Shown piece by piece: positions 1-8,536 of a stretch of 64,000 nucleotides of DNA. The position numbers and the translations under genes are program-made. Origin of the DNA: Bacillus methanolicus MGA3 (lineage in GTDB: Bacteria > Bacillota > Bacilli > Bacillales > Cytobacillaceae); the NCBI RefSeq assembly GCF_000724485.1, contig NZ_CP007739.1:2760001-2824000 (forward strand). The letters run 5' to 3'. Below the pieces are notes generated by a model, which saw nothing but the letters and a program-made list of their open reading frames with translations, had not been told where the DNA came from and did not search any database. Positions within the stretch are counted from its first letter, which is position 1; every line of letters starts with the position of its first letter.

Positions 1-53
1 TTTTTTACTTCTTTTTTTAAATAACTGGAGGAATGTTTGTAATTAAACAAATA

Positions 54-108
54 TTGACATGTAACCAAAGGGTTTTATATACATTAACACGAAACCTTTT
101 GGTTACAT
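54..108 (+). promoter_or_regulatory. Promoter with paired operators for the ArsR-type repressor
   Basis: A TTGACA -35 box (54-59) and a TATATA-like -10 (around 76-83) precede the SRPBCC/ArsR operon. Two related palindromes, at 61-74 (AACCaaagGGTT core) and 93-106 (AACCttttGGTT core), overlap and follow the promoter. The two are also reverse complements of each other with one mismatch. This is the expected arrangement for autorepression by the HTH protein encoded by the second gene. The sites are seen directly; the repressor assignment is inferred. Confidence 0.7.
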
Positions 109-134
109 ATTTATTCAACATGGAGGAAAGTTAT

Positions 135-566
135 ATGGATATTAATCAGCCAAGCAAAGTTCCAGACATTCGCAAAACCACCGTATTTAATGCTCCGATT
201 CATAAAGTGTGGGAAGCCGTAGCAACTACAGAAGGCATCGCTGCATGGTTTATGCCAAATAATTTTGAGCCAAAAGTTGGATATGAATTCACTTTGCAGT
301 CACCTTTTGGGCCATCGCCTTGCAAAGTTCTTGAACTCGACCCGCCTTATCGACTTTCTTTTTCGTGGGATAAGAGTTGGCGTGTTTCTCTTGAATTAAA
401 GGAACTAGAAGGAAAAACAGAATTTACGCTTATTCATTCCGGTTGGGGAGATCCGGATGAAATTATTCAAAAAGCAGGAGAAACAAATTCTGTAATAAGA
501 AACCGAATGAACGATGGGTGGGATTCGATTGTAAACAACAAACTGCGAAAAGTAGTTGAGGGTTAA
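135..566 (+). CDS. SRPBCC (AHSA1-like) domain protein
   Basis: A 143-residue cytoplasmic protein of the SRPBCC/START-like fold, related to Activator of Hsp90 ATPase homologues. The family signature is a motif near residue 20 (FNAPIHKVWEAVAT) followed by an AAWF-type segment, and a C-terminal helix with GWDSIV. Such proteins bind hydrophobic ligands, but the ligand here is unknown. I chose the ATG at 135 because GGAGG lies 8 bases upstream; an upstream in-frame start would cross the operator. Its stop codon overlaps the start of the downstream ArsR gene (TAATG), so the two are translationally coupled. Pairing with an ArsR regulator is common for this family and suggests ligand- or stress-induced expression. 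Confidence 0.85.
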   Translation: MDINQPSKVPDIRKTTVFNAPIHKVWEAVATTEGIAAWFMPNNFEPKVGYEFTLQSPFGPSPCKVLELDPPYRLSFSWDKSWRVSLELKELEGKTEFTLIHSGWGDPDEIIQKAGETNSVIRNRMNDGWDSIVNNKLRKVVEG

Positions 567-838
567 TGTCAACTGCAAAAAAACATGATATTTTTCAAGC
601 AATTGCTGATCCTACCCGTCGTAAAATGCTGCGACTTCTCGCTGAAAAGGAAATGCCTGTCACTGTAATAAGCAAACACTTTCCTATGAGTCGTACAGCA
701 GTTTCTAAACATTTACGAATTCTTTCGGAATCGAAACTTGTCAGTGTGAAGAATGCGGGAAGAGAGAAGATATATAAACTCCAGCCGGAGACGCTTCTCG
801 AACTAAAAGATTGGCTTTCCTTTTTCGAGCAATTTTAG
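566..838 (+). CDS. ArsR-family winged-helix transcriptional regulator
   Basis: A 90-residue ArsR/SmtB-type winged-helix repressor. The N-terminal IADPTRRKMLRLL segment and the recognition helix MSRTAVSKHLRIL (about residues 40-53) are typical. No cysteine pair of the classical metal-sensing type is visible, so it probably belongs to the non-metal branch found next to SRPBCC genes. Its ATG overlaps the stop of the preceding gene. The twin AACC-N4-GGTT palindromes in the operon promoter are its likely targets. Placing the regulator second rather than first is slightly unusual. Confidence 0.88.
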   Translation: MSTAKKHDIFQAIADPTRRKMLRLLAEKEMPVTVISKHFPMSRTAVSKHLRILSESKLVSVKNAGREKIYKLQPETLLELKDWLSFFEQF

Positions 839-983
839 GAAAATAAGGTTTCAATGCTTCAACATTTTGTGGAAAACGAGGAAATAGACAATTTAAATCT
901 TATAGTACCTAACAAAAAGACATCTAAAAATTCATGATAAGAAAAATAAGAGCAGTTGGTCCTGCCCTTGATCTAGAAATAAT

Positions 984-1027
984 AAAGGTAAGCACATATT
1001 AAACATGACTAATATGTGTTTACCTTT
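984..1027. terminator. Bidirectional terminator-like hairpin
   Basis: An 18-bp inverted repeat (984-1001 and 1010-1027, one G-T pair) with an 8-base loop lies between the convergent ArsR operon and the azoreductase gene. A-rich and T-rich flanks suit termination from both sides. Confidence 0.7.
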
Positions 1028-1071
1028 CAATTTTAAAGATTATTATTTTTATGCCTTCTTAAATGGCAGCA

Positions 1072-1707
1072 TTAAAATGTATGGGCTAAGTCCTTAGCGT
1101 GGGCAATAGCATTTTCTTTAATTTCATTAGCTTTGTCAGGCATTGCGTTGTGTCCTTCAATAAATAAGCCTTCAAAAGAAGGAACACCGAAGAATTTCAT
1201 CATCACGCCAAGATATCTGTGTCCCATTTCCAATTCAACTGCAGGACCTTCTGAGTAAATACCGCCGCGTGCCTGAATGTGTAATGCTTTTTTATCTGTT
1301 AAAAGGCCAATTGGCCCCTGTTCTGTATATTTAAAAGTTTTTCCTGCGACAGCAACTGAATCAAGATATGCTTTCATGACTGGAGGGAATGAAAAGTTCC
1401 ATAAAGGTGTTACAAATACGTATTTATCTGCCTCGATGAACTGTTCGCACAACTCTGAAAGCCGGCCGACTTTTGCTTTCTCTTCAGCGGTAAGTTCTTC
1501 AAATGCCTGTCCAGAACGAAGTTTCTCCCAACCACTTAAAACATCAGCATCAATTTGCGGAATGTTTTCTTTATATAAATCAATATGAACCACTTCATCG
1601 TTCGGGTTGACTTCTTTATAAGTTTCGATAAATGCTTTTCCTGCTGCCATGCTGTAGGATTGTGTTTCATTTAGCGGGTGCGCCGTGATGTACAAAACTT
1701 TTGCCAT
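1072..1707 (-). CDS. azoR: FMN-dependent NADH-azoreductase
   Basis: A 211-residue flavodoxin-fold quinone/azo reductase of the AzoR family, acting in the cytosol in two-electron reduction of quinones and azo compounds. It begins with the flavodoxin-like strand [11 protein letters not shown] and carries the FMN-binding segments [17 protein letters not shown] and a glycine-rich [10 protein letters not shown] stretch. Length matches the family. The start has an AAAGGTG ribosome binding site. The upstream palindrome at 1790-1822 resembles sites bound by MarR-type quinone sensors such as MhqR, which control azoreductases in B. subtilis. Function is secure; paralogue assignment (AzoR1 or AzoR2) is not. 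Confidence 0.93.
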   Translation of the reverse strand: MAKVLYITAHPLNETQSYSMAAGKAFIETYKEVNPNDEVVHIDLYKENIPQIDADVLSGWEKLRSGQAFEELTAEEKAKVGRLSELCEQFIEADKYVFVTPLWNFSFPPVMKAYLDSVAVAGKTFKYTEQGPIGLLTDKKALHIQARGGIYSEGPAVELEMGHRYLGVMMKFFGVPSFEGLFIEGHNAMPDKANEIKENAIAHAKDLAHTF

Positions 1708-1789
1708 GATGTTTTTTCACCTTTCTTTAATTAATTTTTTTTTGACCTTTTAGTTTTCATCAAAAAACTAAAAAACAGTCAAATAATTT

Positions 1790-1822
1790 TATCTTGAATT
1801 AAATTATTTTTAATTCGAGATA
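1790..1822 (-). promoter_or_regulatory. Palindromic operator upstream of azoreductase (MhqR/MarR-like)
   Basis: 14-base arms TATCTTGAATTAAA and TTTAATTCGAGATA are separated by 5 bases, just upstream of the azoR gene and of a TTGACT -35-like box (1777-1782, minus strand). The TATCTtGAA and TTCGAGATA halves match the halves of the MhqR consensus in B. subtilis, but spaced further apart. The palindrome is seen; regulator identity is inferred. Confidence 0.5.
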
Positions 1823-1872
1823 AATAATACTAAAATTATTTTATCAAATCAACTATTTTGTCTCTAAAAAAT

Positions 1873-1910
1873 ATAAAAAGGATTTGCCTGAAATGACAAA
1901 TCCTTTTTAT
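1873..1910 (-). terminator. Rho-independent terminator
   Basis: A 14-bp stem (1873-1886 with 1897-1910, loop of 10) with A/T-rich ends, immediately after the stop of the small gene read on the minus strand. Confidence 0.75.
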
Positions 1911-1911
1911 A

Positions 1912-2061
1912 TTACTGATTATTAACATATGAATAAGGATTACGGCCAATGTTTTTTCGCATTTCATCAGTAATCTCAAAAAGATCATTTTCTGTAGATT
2001 CAATGGAAGCTGTTTGCTCAAGTTGAACGCTGCCATCATAATGAATAGGCTTTTGCTCCAA
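1912..2061 (-). CDS. Small acidic hypothetical protein, TTG start
   Basis: A 49-residue protein beginning (TTG)EQKPIHYDGSVQLEQ and ending PYSYVNNQ. I called it because a perfect GGAGGTG ribosome binding site (2069-2075 on the complement) lies 7 bases before a TTG codon, and the frame closes exactly at a strong hairpin terminator. No cysteines, membrane segment or known motif are visible. It looks like the short acidic proteins of unknown role common in Bacillaceae. The overlapping 67-codon frame starting at 2039 has no ribosome binding site and is less likely. Confidence 0.65.
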   Translation of the reverse strand: MEQKPIHYDGSVQLEQTASIESTENDLFEITDEMRKNIGRNPYSYVNNQ

Positions 2062-2247
2062 TAATTTTCACCTCCACAAACGATTGGTCTACTTATTTAC
2101 GTTCTTACTTTTTCATTCGTCTGGATATATTTTACCATTTATACTAAAAATTTTGAATATTTAATAAATATTTTTTTTTATTAATAATCTCTATAAATTT
2201 AAAGGTCTTGATCTTTACTGCCTAAGCCATTATAATAAAAACCTGAT

Positions 2248-2321
2248 GTCCCAGTAGCTCAGCAGGATAGAGCAACAGTTTCCTAAACTGTAGGTCGGGA
2301 GTTCGAATCTCTCCTGGGACG
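2248..2321 (+). tRNA. tRNA-Arg (anticodon CCT)
   Basis: A cloverleaf can be folded. Acceptor arms are GTCCCAG and CTGGGAC, the D stem is GCTC/GAGC, and the anticodon stem ACAGT/ACTGT carries loop TTCCTAA with anticodon CCT. The T arm GGGAG TTCGAAT CTCTC includes one G-T pair. CCA is not encoded. It decodes AGG. Confidence 0.95.
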
Positions 2322-2717
2322 TTACATTAAGTCGAGAAAATCCCTTATATATCAAGGGGTTTCCTTTTTTGTTTACTTGGTTTTTTATTTCCAAAATAGT
2401 GAATTGGGGTCGAATTGGGGCAGAATTTATTTTTTTATATTAGAAATTAAAAAATTAGTGCCATTACAATCAAAAAACCGGTCATTATTAGCAAATCCCT
2501 CTCTCCATCAGATAGGAACTTTGTTTGTACAAAGTAACTTCCATAACTACCCTTCACTTTGACACATTTTATTTCTCTAACCGATCCGTATTTGATTCCT
2601 TCTGACGTTCGGATTTGGACCGTTTCTTTCACTATTAGCCCATATGGAATTAACAATTTAAGATAGGAATTTATTATAGTTGTTGTTCTAGTTGTATTCC
2701 ATTTTCAAAGATAGTTC
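2322..2717. other. Region downstream of tRNA-Arg without convincing gene
   Basis: A short hairpin with complementary AAATCCC and GGGGTTT arms (about 2338-2363) directly follows the tRNA and may end its transcript. A direct repeat of GAATTGGGG (about 2400-2420) follows. A 69-codon frame on the minus strand (2447-2656) has no ribosome binding site and no recognisable domain. tRNA-Arg(CCT) is a frequent phage integration site, but no att duplication was found here. Confidence 0.4.
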
Positions 2718-2921
2718 TCATAATATTTCACTCGCCTTAACTACACTATAATTTTTGTGATTTACCACGGTGAAAGGTGTTTCAAGACCTAAATTTGCGG
2801 CAATGGATTTATTTATATTCACTAAAGCACTATTATCTCTTATTTTGAACACAACTCCCTTTAACTTTATTCCGTTTCTTAAAAAAATAATTACATCACC
2901 TTTTTGAGCCATCTTAACCAC
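2718..2921 (-). CDS. DUF2187 (YkvS-like) small protein
   Basis: About 67 residues with the pattern QKGDVIIFLRNGIKLKG, then IRDNSALV, and near the end TVVNHKNYSVV. This matches the YkvS/DUF2187 family of small SH3-like beta-barrel proteins of unknown function. I favour the GTG at 2921, about 10 bases after GGGGGA, over an upstream ATG that would add a hydrophobic leader not typical of the family. The ATG at 2912 is an alternative. It lies just downstream of the interrupted lgt on the same strand. Confidence 0.65.
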   Translation of the reverse strand: MVKMAQKGDVIIFLRNGIKLKGVVFKIRDNSALVNINKSIAANLGLETPFTVVNHKNYSVVKASEIL

Positions 2922-3013
2922 TGCTAAAAAGTCCCCCTTTTCAAGTTTATTTAATAGGATTTCTAAAAATAGAATCAACAACCTGCCTATCATTTCAATC
3001 AAACCTTATTCTA

Positions 3014-3832
3014 TTACATACCACTATCTAAATAACGGATATTGGCATATCCTTTTTTTCGACGGTACCAGATGATCAGAATCGCCACAAAGATTAAAAC
3101 GACGGAAACGACTTGTGCCATCCGTAAATTCTCCGTAAGCATTAAGCTATCCGTTCTCATTCCTTCGATAAAAAAACGGCCGAACGAGTAGTAGATCATA
3201 TAAGTCAAAAACAACTCGCCGCGCCTTAAATTTAGCCGTCGGAGGAACATTAGAACGATAAAACCTCCAAAATTCCAAAGTGACTCATATAAAAAAGTCG
3301 GATGCTAATGCGTCCCGTCTATGTACATCTGGTTAATAATAAAATCGGGCAAATACAGATTTTCGAGAAATTCCCGTGATACGGGTCCCCCGTGGGCTTC
3401 CTGATTAATAAAATTTCCCCAGCGTCCTATTGCCTGACCTAGAATGAGACTCGGTGCTAAAATGTCGGCAAGTTTCCAGAACGAAATTTGTCGTACTTTC
3501 GAAAACACGATGATCGTCAATACCGCACCGATTAGTACACCGTGCATGGCCAGTCCGCCTTCCCGGATAGCAAAAATTTTAATGGGATGTTCGGCATAAT
3601 ATTCCCATTTAAAAATGACGTAATAAATGCGTGCGAATATGATTGAAACAGGAAATGCATAAATGACGAGATCGGCAAAGGTTTCTTTTGGCAGATCACG
3701 TCGCTCGCTTTCACGCATGGCGAGCCATAGGCCGAGAAGGGCGCCGGCAATGATAATAACACCATACCAGTAAAGTTGGATCGGACCGAGATCGATCGCA
3801 ACCCTGTCGATCGGTTCAATCGTAGTTTCCAT
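3014..3832 (-). pseudogene. lgt: Prolipoprotein diacylglyceryl transferase with in-frame TAG stop
   Basis: Lgt transfers diacylglycerol from phosphatidylglycerol to lipobox cysteines of prelipoproteins in the membrane. The frame encodes 272 codons, close to the usual 269-residue Bacillus protein. It contains the conserved REGGLAMHG and [14 protein letters not shown] motifs, then HPTFLYES and the C-terminal GMRTDSL. A single amber codon at 3305-3307 replaces the tyrosine expected between histidines in YIDGTHY-HPTF. The frame is otherwise intact on both sides, so this is one nonsense change rather than decay. The 175-residue product would lack the last transmembrane segments. The gene sits outside the usual hprK-lgt-ppaX setting, suggesting a second copy. 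A sequencing error or suppression is possible. Confidence 0.85.
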
Positions 3833-3898
3833 ATTCTCACTCCTCTTTACATAAGATACCCTTCAATTTTTATTCTGTAAGATCTAAATCTTACTTTT

Positions 3899-4987
3899 TT
3901 ATGCCATTGGCACCTGGGGGATGACTTGCCCTTCAATACGTTCAAAGATGTCATCTAAATCAGGGCCTGTTATTGTGAGACCGTGATTTTTAAGTCCAAT
4001 GATTGCTCTGGATGGATCATTGGCATTTCGTACTAGATCTGCTACAGTTTCCGCCAATTGAATTGTACCGCAAGGGTAGTTGATTTCCGTTGCTTTTACC
4101 CCATCCATCCATGCATGAATATGCACTATTGCCCCTACTTTTGGATGTTCTTTATAAATCATCCAATGTTCAATCGCATCAACCGACGCTCTTCTTGGAG
4201 AAATACTCGGAGGAACACTTATTTCCATCGCATTTTTCTTCGAATTAAATCCTTTGATGTGTAAAATGTCTTGACCAATTACTCGCATATTCGCTTTGTT
4301 GACTCCGCTGGCGCTCATCCAAAAACTTCTGTCATCGTGTCGGCTGCTTAGATTTCCATAGCTAAGGCCGCCGATCCCGTACAATTTTTTTAATTGGCGC
4401 ATATCACGAGATGATAAATATTTTTCGAGTGGAAATGGTGCAGGCAATAAATTCATTTGATCTAATTTTTTACCTGCTAGGTACATTTTTTGTGTGATTT
4501 CGTTGCCATTCCATAATTTTTGATCCAAATCATCCACAAAATCATTGTCAATAACTAATTGAGACGATGCAACCGGTTCCAATCTTTCATAAATCTTTTG
4601 GAAAAAGTCTTCTTTTTCTTTACTTTGGTAACTTAATTTGTAAAATCCTTGTTCAGGAGTGATGAAATAAACATCTGTTTTTTCCTTGTTGTTTACAATG
4701 AAAATTAAATGGTTCGCTAACGATCTGATTAAATAAGGATAAGCAGCCTCAAATATATTCTCCGGTTCTTCATTCTTCTCTAGTATAGATACGACAAAAG
4801 TCGCCTTTGCTTTTCTGCGAAAAGGACGTGGATTTTCTTGGTCGATCACATGAAATACAATCCTAATATCATCAACCGGCTCTTCAAAAAATTCGTATCC
4901 CTCAGTTGAAAATTTTTCTTTTAATCCTTCCGTATACCATGTAAGAAAAGGAGTTTTTTCGGCACCTGTTATTGTAAAGTTCTTCAT
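3899..4987 (-). CDS. Class II aldolase/adducin family protein with N-terminal extension
   Basis: 362 residues. The C-terminal half (about 170-350) is a class II aldolase/adducin domain. It has the early YGIGGLSYGNLSSR loop, which binds the substrate phosphate or carboxylate in the family, and the metal-binding HIHAW and NHGLTITG motifs. The N-terminal half (1-160) has no domain I recognise. Relatives cleave or epimerise short sugar phosphates using a divalent metal; the substrate here is unknown. A GGGAGG site precedes the ATG. It follows the zinc alcohol dehydrogenase by 38 bases on the same strand, so the two likely form one operon and act in sequence. Confidence 0.8.
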   Translation of the reverse strand: MKNFTITGAEKTPFLTWYTEGLKEKFSTEGYEFFEEPVDDIRIVFHVIDQENPRPFRRKAKATFVVSILEKNEEPENIFEAAYPYLIRSLANHLIFIVNNKEKTDVYFITPEQGFYKLSYQSKEKEDFFQKIYERLEPVASSQLVIDNDFVDDLDQKLWNGNEITQKMYLAGKKLDQMNLLPAPFPLEKYLSSRDMRQLKKLYGIGGLSYGNLSSRHDDRSFWMSASGVNKANMRVIGQDILHIKGFNSKKNAMEISVPPSISPRRASVDAIEHWMIYKEHPKVGAIVHIHAWMDGVKATEINYPCGTIQLAETVADLVRNANDPSRAIIGLKNHGLTITGPDLDDIFERIEGQVIPQVPMA

Positions 4988-5025
4988 TTTGTTTTCCTCC
5001 CTAATTTCTATTAAGATCTTGAATG

Positions 5026-6249
5026 TTAGGGTTCAAAAACCACTTTGATTGCTGCACGATTTTTCTTATTTAAAGCAGTATCAAGTGCATTTCGGTAATC
5101 TTCTAATGGAAATCGGTGAGTAACTAATGGTGATAGATCGACTTTTCCAACACGCATTAATTCAATTGCTATGTCAAACGTTCGTACTCTTTTTCCTTGA
5201 AACGCTTCCGTACTATAAGCAAAGCTTCCTTTCACATCTAACTCATTAAGCCATACTGTCGTCCAATCAATTCCGTCCATTATGCCGGCTAGTCCTAACA
5301 GAACAACTTTTCCACCGCTTTTGGAAAACCGAAGTGCATCATTGATACTCTGTTTTTTTCCAACACATTCAAAGACTATATCTGCACCTCCCTGTATGAC
5401 CTCAGGACCAAAAAGCGGCTTTAATACCCGTCCATTAAGAGATTTTGTTAGATCATCGACATAAGTGTTTTTTCGAAGATAGACGATATCGTTCGCCCCG
5501 TAGTTTGCAGCCAACTCATTTTGAAAAGGATGTTTTACCAATGCAACAATTCTGCACGGGATTTCCAGTGCTCGAATAGCCGCAATGACACATATCCCAA
5601 TCACTCCTCCTCCTATGACTAATACGGTATCGTTTTTACTTGGAGGATTTCTTAAAACACTATGTAAAGCGCAGCTAAAAGGCTCTACCATCACGCCGTT
5701 TAAATCATTCACAGCTGCAGGGAGTTTAAAGGCTTGGCTTTTGTGCGCCACTAAATATGAACTCCATCCGCCACCTGTGTCACGACAGGCCCCAATTAAC
5801 AAACCCGGTGACAAGTCTCCTTCAGTTTTATGCACACACAAACTAAAATTACCTTCAAGGCATGCGGGACAAGGATGGTCTATTCCTCTCGATATACACG
5901 ACAAAATCGGGTCTATTACAACTCGATCCCCCCGATTTAAATGAGTAACTTGTGATCCTATTTCCGCAATTTCCCCTACGATTTCATGGCCGATTGTGAA
6001 CGGAAACGAAACAAATGGTGAAGTAGCAGGACTATCATTTAAAAAAATGAGATTAAGATCACTGCCGCAAATACCTCCATATTTCACTTTTACTTTCACC
6101 CAATCTTCATTCGGAAGCTCCGGCTCCGATTGTTCGTGAAATCGTAAACAGGAAAGTCGAGAATCCCAATAAACTGAAGGAATAAATCTTCCGATTATTT
6201 TGCTGGAAATATAGCGGGGCATTTTATAATCGAATTGCAAAGCTTTCAA
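5026..6249 (-). CDS. Zinc-dependent medium-chain alcohol dehydrogenase
   Basis: About 407 residues of the MDR superfamily, close to threonine and sorbitol dehydrogenases. The catalytic zinc region CGSDLN and GHEIVGE, the structural zinc cysteines in PCPACLEGNFSLC, and the nucleotide-binding GGGVIG motif are visible. It should oxidise a secondary alcohol or polyol with NAD(P). The first about 45 residues form an unusual extension. An AGGTGA site lies before overlapping GTG (6252) and TTG (6249) starts; TTG is better spaced. It is upstream of and apparently cotranscribed with the class II aldolase. Substrate unknown; proximity to lipid kinases is suggestive only. Confidence 0.85.
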   Translation of the reverse strand: MKALQFDYKMPRYISSKIIGRFIPSVYWDSRLSCLRFHEQSEPELPNEDWVKVKVKYGGICGSDLNLIFLNDSPATSPFVSFPFTIGHEIVGEIAEIGSQVTHLNRGDRVVIDPILSCISRGIDHPCPACLEGNFSLCVHKTEGDLSPGLLIGACRDTGGGWSSYLVAHKSQAFKLPAAVNDLNGVMVEPFSCALHSVLRNPPSKNDTVLVIGGGVIGICVIAAIRALEIPCRIVALVKHPFQNELAANYGANDIVYLRKNTYVDDLTKSLNGRVLKPLFGPEVIQGGADIVFECVGKKQSINDALRFSKSGGKVVLLGLAGIMDGIDWTTVWLNELDVKGSFAYSTEAFQGKRVRTFDIAIELMRVGKVDLSPLVTHRFPLEDYRNALDTALNKKNRAAIKVVFEP

Positions 6250-6443
6250 CACAGATCACCTAGTTTCTTTAACGATTTCAAGTTATAATTTTTCCTGCCC
6301 ATTACCTTTCTATTCATATTTTTGATAAATGTGGAAAAATTATTTCTAAAAAAAAGAACGTATTTTGAAGTGAAAAAAAAGAAGAATAGTACCGTAGTTA
6401 TTAATTGGATTTGGAAGTATCTTGTGGGTCGGAGGACTTCACT

Positions 6444-7346
6444 ATGAATAACATAAACAAACAGGCATTGATGGTTTATAACCCATTTTCCGGAAAAAAG
6501 GGTACTCATAAAGCCTTTCCGATGCTCATTAAAAAACTTTCAGAAATGGGTTATCGATTAACGATTCATCATGTATCGAGGTTCAAACACGTGGATAATC
6601 CTATTAAAAAGGCATGCCAAGACAGATGGGATGCAATTTTTATTGCCGGAGGCGACGGGACTGTAAACCAAACACTTCAATTTATTGCAGAAGAAGAATA
6701 TAGACCGCCTATAGGAGTATTCCCATTTGGAACGAGTAATGAATTTGCGAAATACTTAGGTATGTCTTGCAATACGGAAGCTCTTTCAATTATTGAAAGA
6801 GGTAATATAAAACCTATTGACATTGGTAAATTTGGAAACCGTTATTTTGCAAACATTGCAGCAGCGGGTTGGTTGTCGGATATTACCTATAATACATCTC
6901 CATCCCTTAAATCTTATTTTGGTGAATGGGCTTATTACTTTCATTTTCTTAAAACACTTTTTTTAACAAAACCATCAGATACAATTTCATGTGATGTTTC
7001 CCCAAATGAAGTAATTTCAGATCTCTCTTTATTTTTACTTATGAATGGAAACTCTGTTGGTCCTTTTGAACATCTTATCAAGACTTCAACCTATAATGAT
7101 GGTTATTTTCATCTTCTCACCTGTAAAAAAACCAATCGATTCCAACTATTTTTTTTATTACTTGCCAAAAAGCTCAACATTACTGTCAATCCATCAATCA
7201 TCCATCATACTAAAATAAAATCCGGAAGCTTTAGGATTCCAGAGTCTGTCTCTCTCAATCTTGATGGAGAAAAATCTTATGTGAAAAATCTGAATTTTAA
7301 GGTGCTGCCTCAACATCTTCATGTTTTTAGTTCAACATCAAAATAG
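6444..7346 (+). CDS. Diacylglycerol kinase family protein (first copy)
   Basis: 300 residues of the DagK/LCB5-type lipid kinase fold. It shows the N-terminal VYNPFSGKKGTHK nucleotide loop, the GGDGTVNQ catalytic motif near residue 75, and FGTSNEFAKYLG, and ends with the beta-sandwich LNLDGE segment. Such enzymes phosphorylate diacylglycerol, undecaprenol-like or sphingoid lipids at the membrane face. ATG 6444 is chosen for the GGAGG at 6431-6435. It is divergent from the dehydrogenase gene and followed 77 bases later by a second lipid-kinase gene. FGTSNE replaces the more common AGSGND, implying a different specificity from its neighbour. Confidence 0.85.
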   Translation: MNNINKQALMVYNPFSGKKGTHKAFPMLIKKLSEMGYRLTIHHVSRFKHVDNPIKKACQDRWDAIFIAGGDGTVNQTLQFIAEEEYRPPIGVFPFGTSNEFAKYLGMSCNTEALSIIERGNIKPIDIGKFGNRYFANIAAAGWLSDITYNTSPSLKSYFGEWAYYFHFLKTLFLTKPSDTISCDVSPNEVISDLSLFLLMNGNSVGPFEHLIKTSTYNDGYFHLLTCKKTNRFQLFFLLLAKKLNITVNPSIIHHTKIKSGSFRIPESVSLNLDGEKSYVKNLNFKVLPQHLHVFSSTSK

Positions 7347-7423
7347 AAACGACTTTATTTCTTGTATATTCACATGTAAAATAGGCTATAATTTTGTTAA
7401 AATTTTTTGAATAGGTGAGACTT

Positions 7424-8311
7424 TTGTATTGTTTTATTGTAAATAAGGTTTCGGGTAATGGAAGGGCTCTTAAAATTTGGCATCAAATAGAAAAAAAGCT
7501 CCAAGAAAAAAACGTTTATTACTGTGCTCGTTTTACAGAGAAACCAAAACATGCCACTTTATTAGTTCAAGAGATTATCAATAAGGAAAAAGTGACTGCA
7601 ATTGTTGCAGTTGGCGGCGACGGGACGATCCATGAAGTAATTAATGGATTAGTAGGTACGAATATACCGTTAGGAATTATTCCTGCTGGCTCAGGAAATG
7701 ATTTTTCAAGAGGATTAGGTATCCCATTAAAACATGATAAAGCTCTAGAACGTATATTAAATGGGAAACCAAATATCATCGATATCGGAATTGTAAATTC
7801 CACATATTTTTGTACAGTGGCAGGAATAGGATTTGACGGGGAAGTAGCTCATGCGACGAATGATTCCATATATAAAAAATTGCTTAATTTCGTCCGGATG
7901 GGTCAAATCTCATACATCATTAGTGCAATAAATGTGTTATTCCATTATAAACCTATAGATATCTCCTTAATGATTGATAAGAAGCTATACAAGATTCCAA
8001 AAGTGTGGCTAATTGCCGTAGCCAATTTACCTTTTTATGGCGGAGGACTTGCTATTTGTCCAAAGGCCGAAAGCAATGATGGTTTATTTGATATATGTAT
8101 TGTTCAAGGAATGTCTAAGTGGGAATTTTTACGCAAATTGCCAGTAGCTTTTAAAGGAAATCATACATCCTCCCCTTTTATTAAGATTATAAAAGGAAAA
8201 GAGCTAGAAATTTATTCCCCAACTCCATTGTTGATACATGGGGATGGGGAAATGATCGGCCAAACTCCTGCCCGAATCGAAATTGAACCAAGTGCATTAT
8301 ATGTTATGTAA
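7424..8311 (+). CDS. YegS/BmrU-type lipid kinase (second copy)
   Basis: About 295 residues with the diacylglycerol-kinase catalytic domain: FIVNKVSGNG at the N-terminus, GGDGTIHEVINGL, and AGSGNDFSRGLGI. The C-terminal LLIHGDGE fits the family. AGGTGA at 7413-7418 favours the TTG at 7424; a GTG at 7415 overlaps the site. It likely phosphorylates a lipid alcohol. The tandem with the preceding divergent paralogue, then a strong terminator, defines a two-gene unit. Confidence 0.87.
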   Translation: MYCFIVNKVSGNGRALKIWHQIEKKLQEKNVYYCARFTEKPKHATLLVQEIINKEKVTAIVAVGGDGTIHEVINGLVGTNIPLGIIPAGSGNDFSRGLGIPLKHDKALERILNGKPNIIDIGIVNSTYFCTVAGIGFDGEVAHATNDSIYKKLLNFVRMGQISYIISAINVLFHYKPIDISLMIDKKLYKIPKVWLIAVANLPFYGGGLAICPKAESNDGLFDICIVQGMSKWEFLRKLPVAFKGNHTSSPFIKIIKGKELEIYSPTPLLIHGDGEMIGQTPARIEIEPSALYVM

Positions 8312-8333
8312 GAAATGATAAATCAAAAAGATG

Positions 8334-8375
8334 AAAAACCCTTATTTCATTGTTACAGTTGAAATAAGGGTTTTT
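8334..8375 (+). terminator. Strong terminator after the lipid-kinase pair
   Basis: A perfect 16-bp stem (8334-8349 and 8360-8375, 10-base loop) ends in a run of T. It may also serve the small convergent frame at 8393-8500. Confidence 0.85.
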
Positions 8376-8392
8376 ATTTTTTTAAATGAAAA

Positions 8393-8500
8393 TTATTTTT
8401 TTTTGTTCATTTCTTCGTAAGCCTTTTCATAATCAAATTCAACTAACGCCACGATCATTTGGTTTATTTTTTCAATAATACCCTTTATGAATTCAATCAT
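8393..8500 (-). CDS. Possible 35-residue amphipathic peptide
   Basis: ATG at 8500 opens MIEFIKGIIEKINQMIVAL, followed by an acidic and lysine-rich tail. The first 20 residues can form an amphipathic helix, somewhat like leaderless membrane-active peptides. The nearest Shine-Dalgarno (AAGGAG) is about 16 bases upstream, farther than usual, which lowers confidence. It is followed by the shared hairpin at 8334-8375. No homologue recognised. Confidence 0.35.
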   Translation of the reverse strand: MIEFIKGIIEKINQMIVALVEFDYEKAYEEMNKKK

Positions 8501-8536
8501 GATCTGTTTGAAGGAACTCCTTTCTTAATTTTGTAC

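Noticed and set aside
2447..2656. 69-codon minus-strand frame after the tRNA
   Set aside because: No ribosome binding site, no recognisable domain, and A/T-rich sequence where chance frames are expected.
2248..2717. Prophage or island attachment site at tRNA-Arg
   Set aside because: No integrase and no duplicated 3' tRNA sequence was found in the window.
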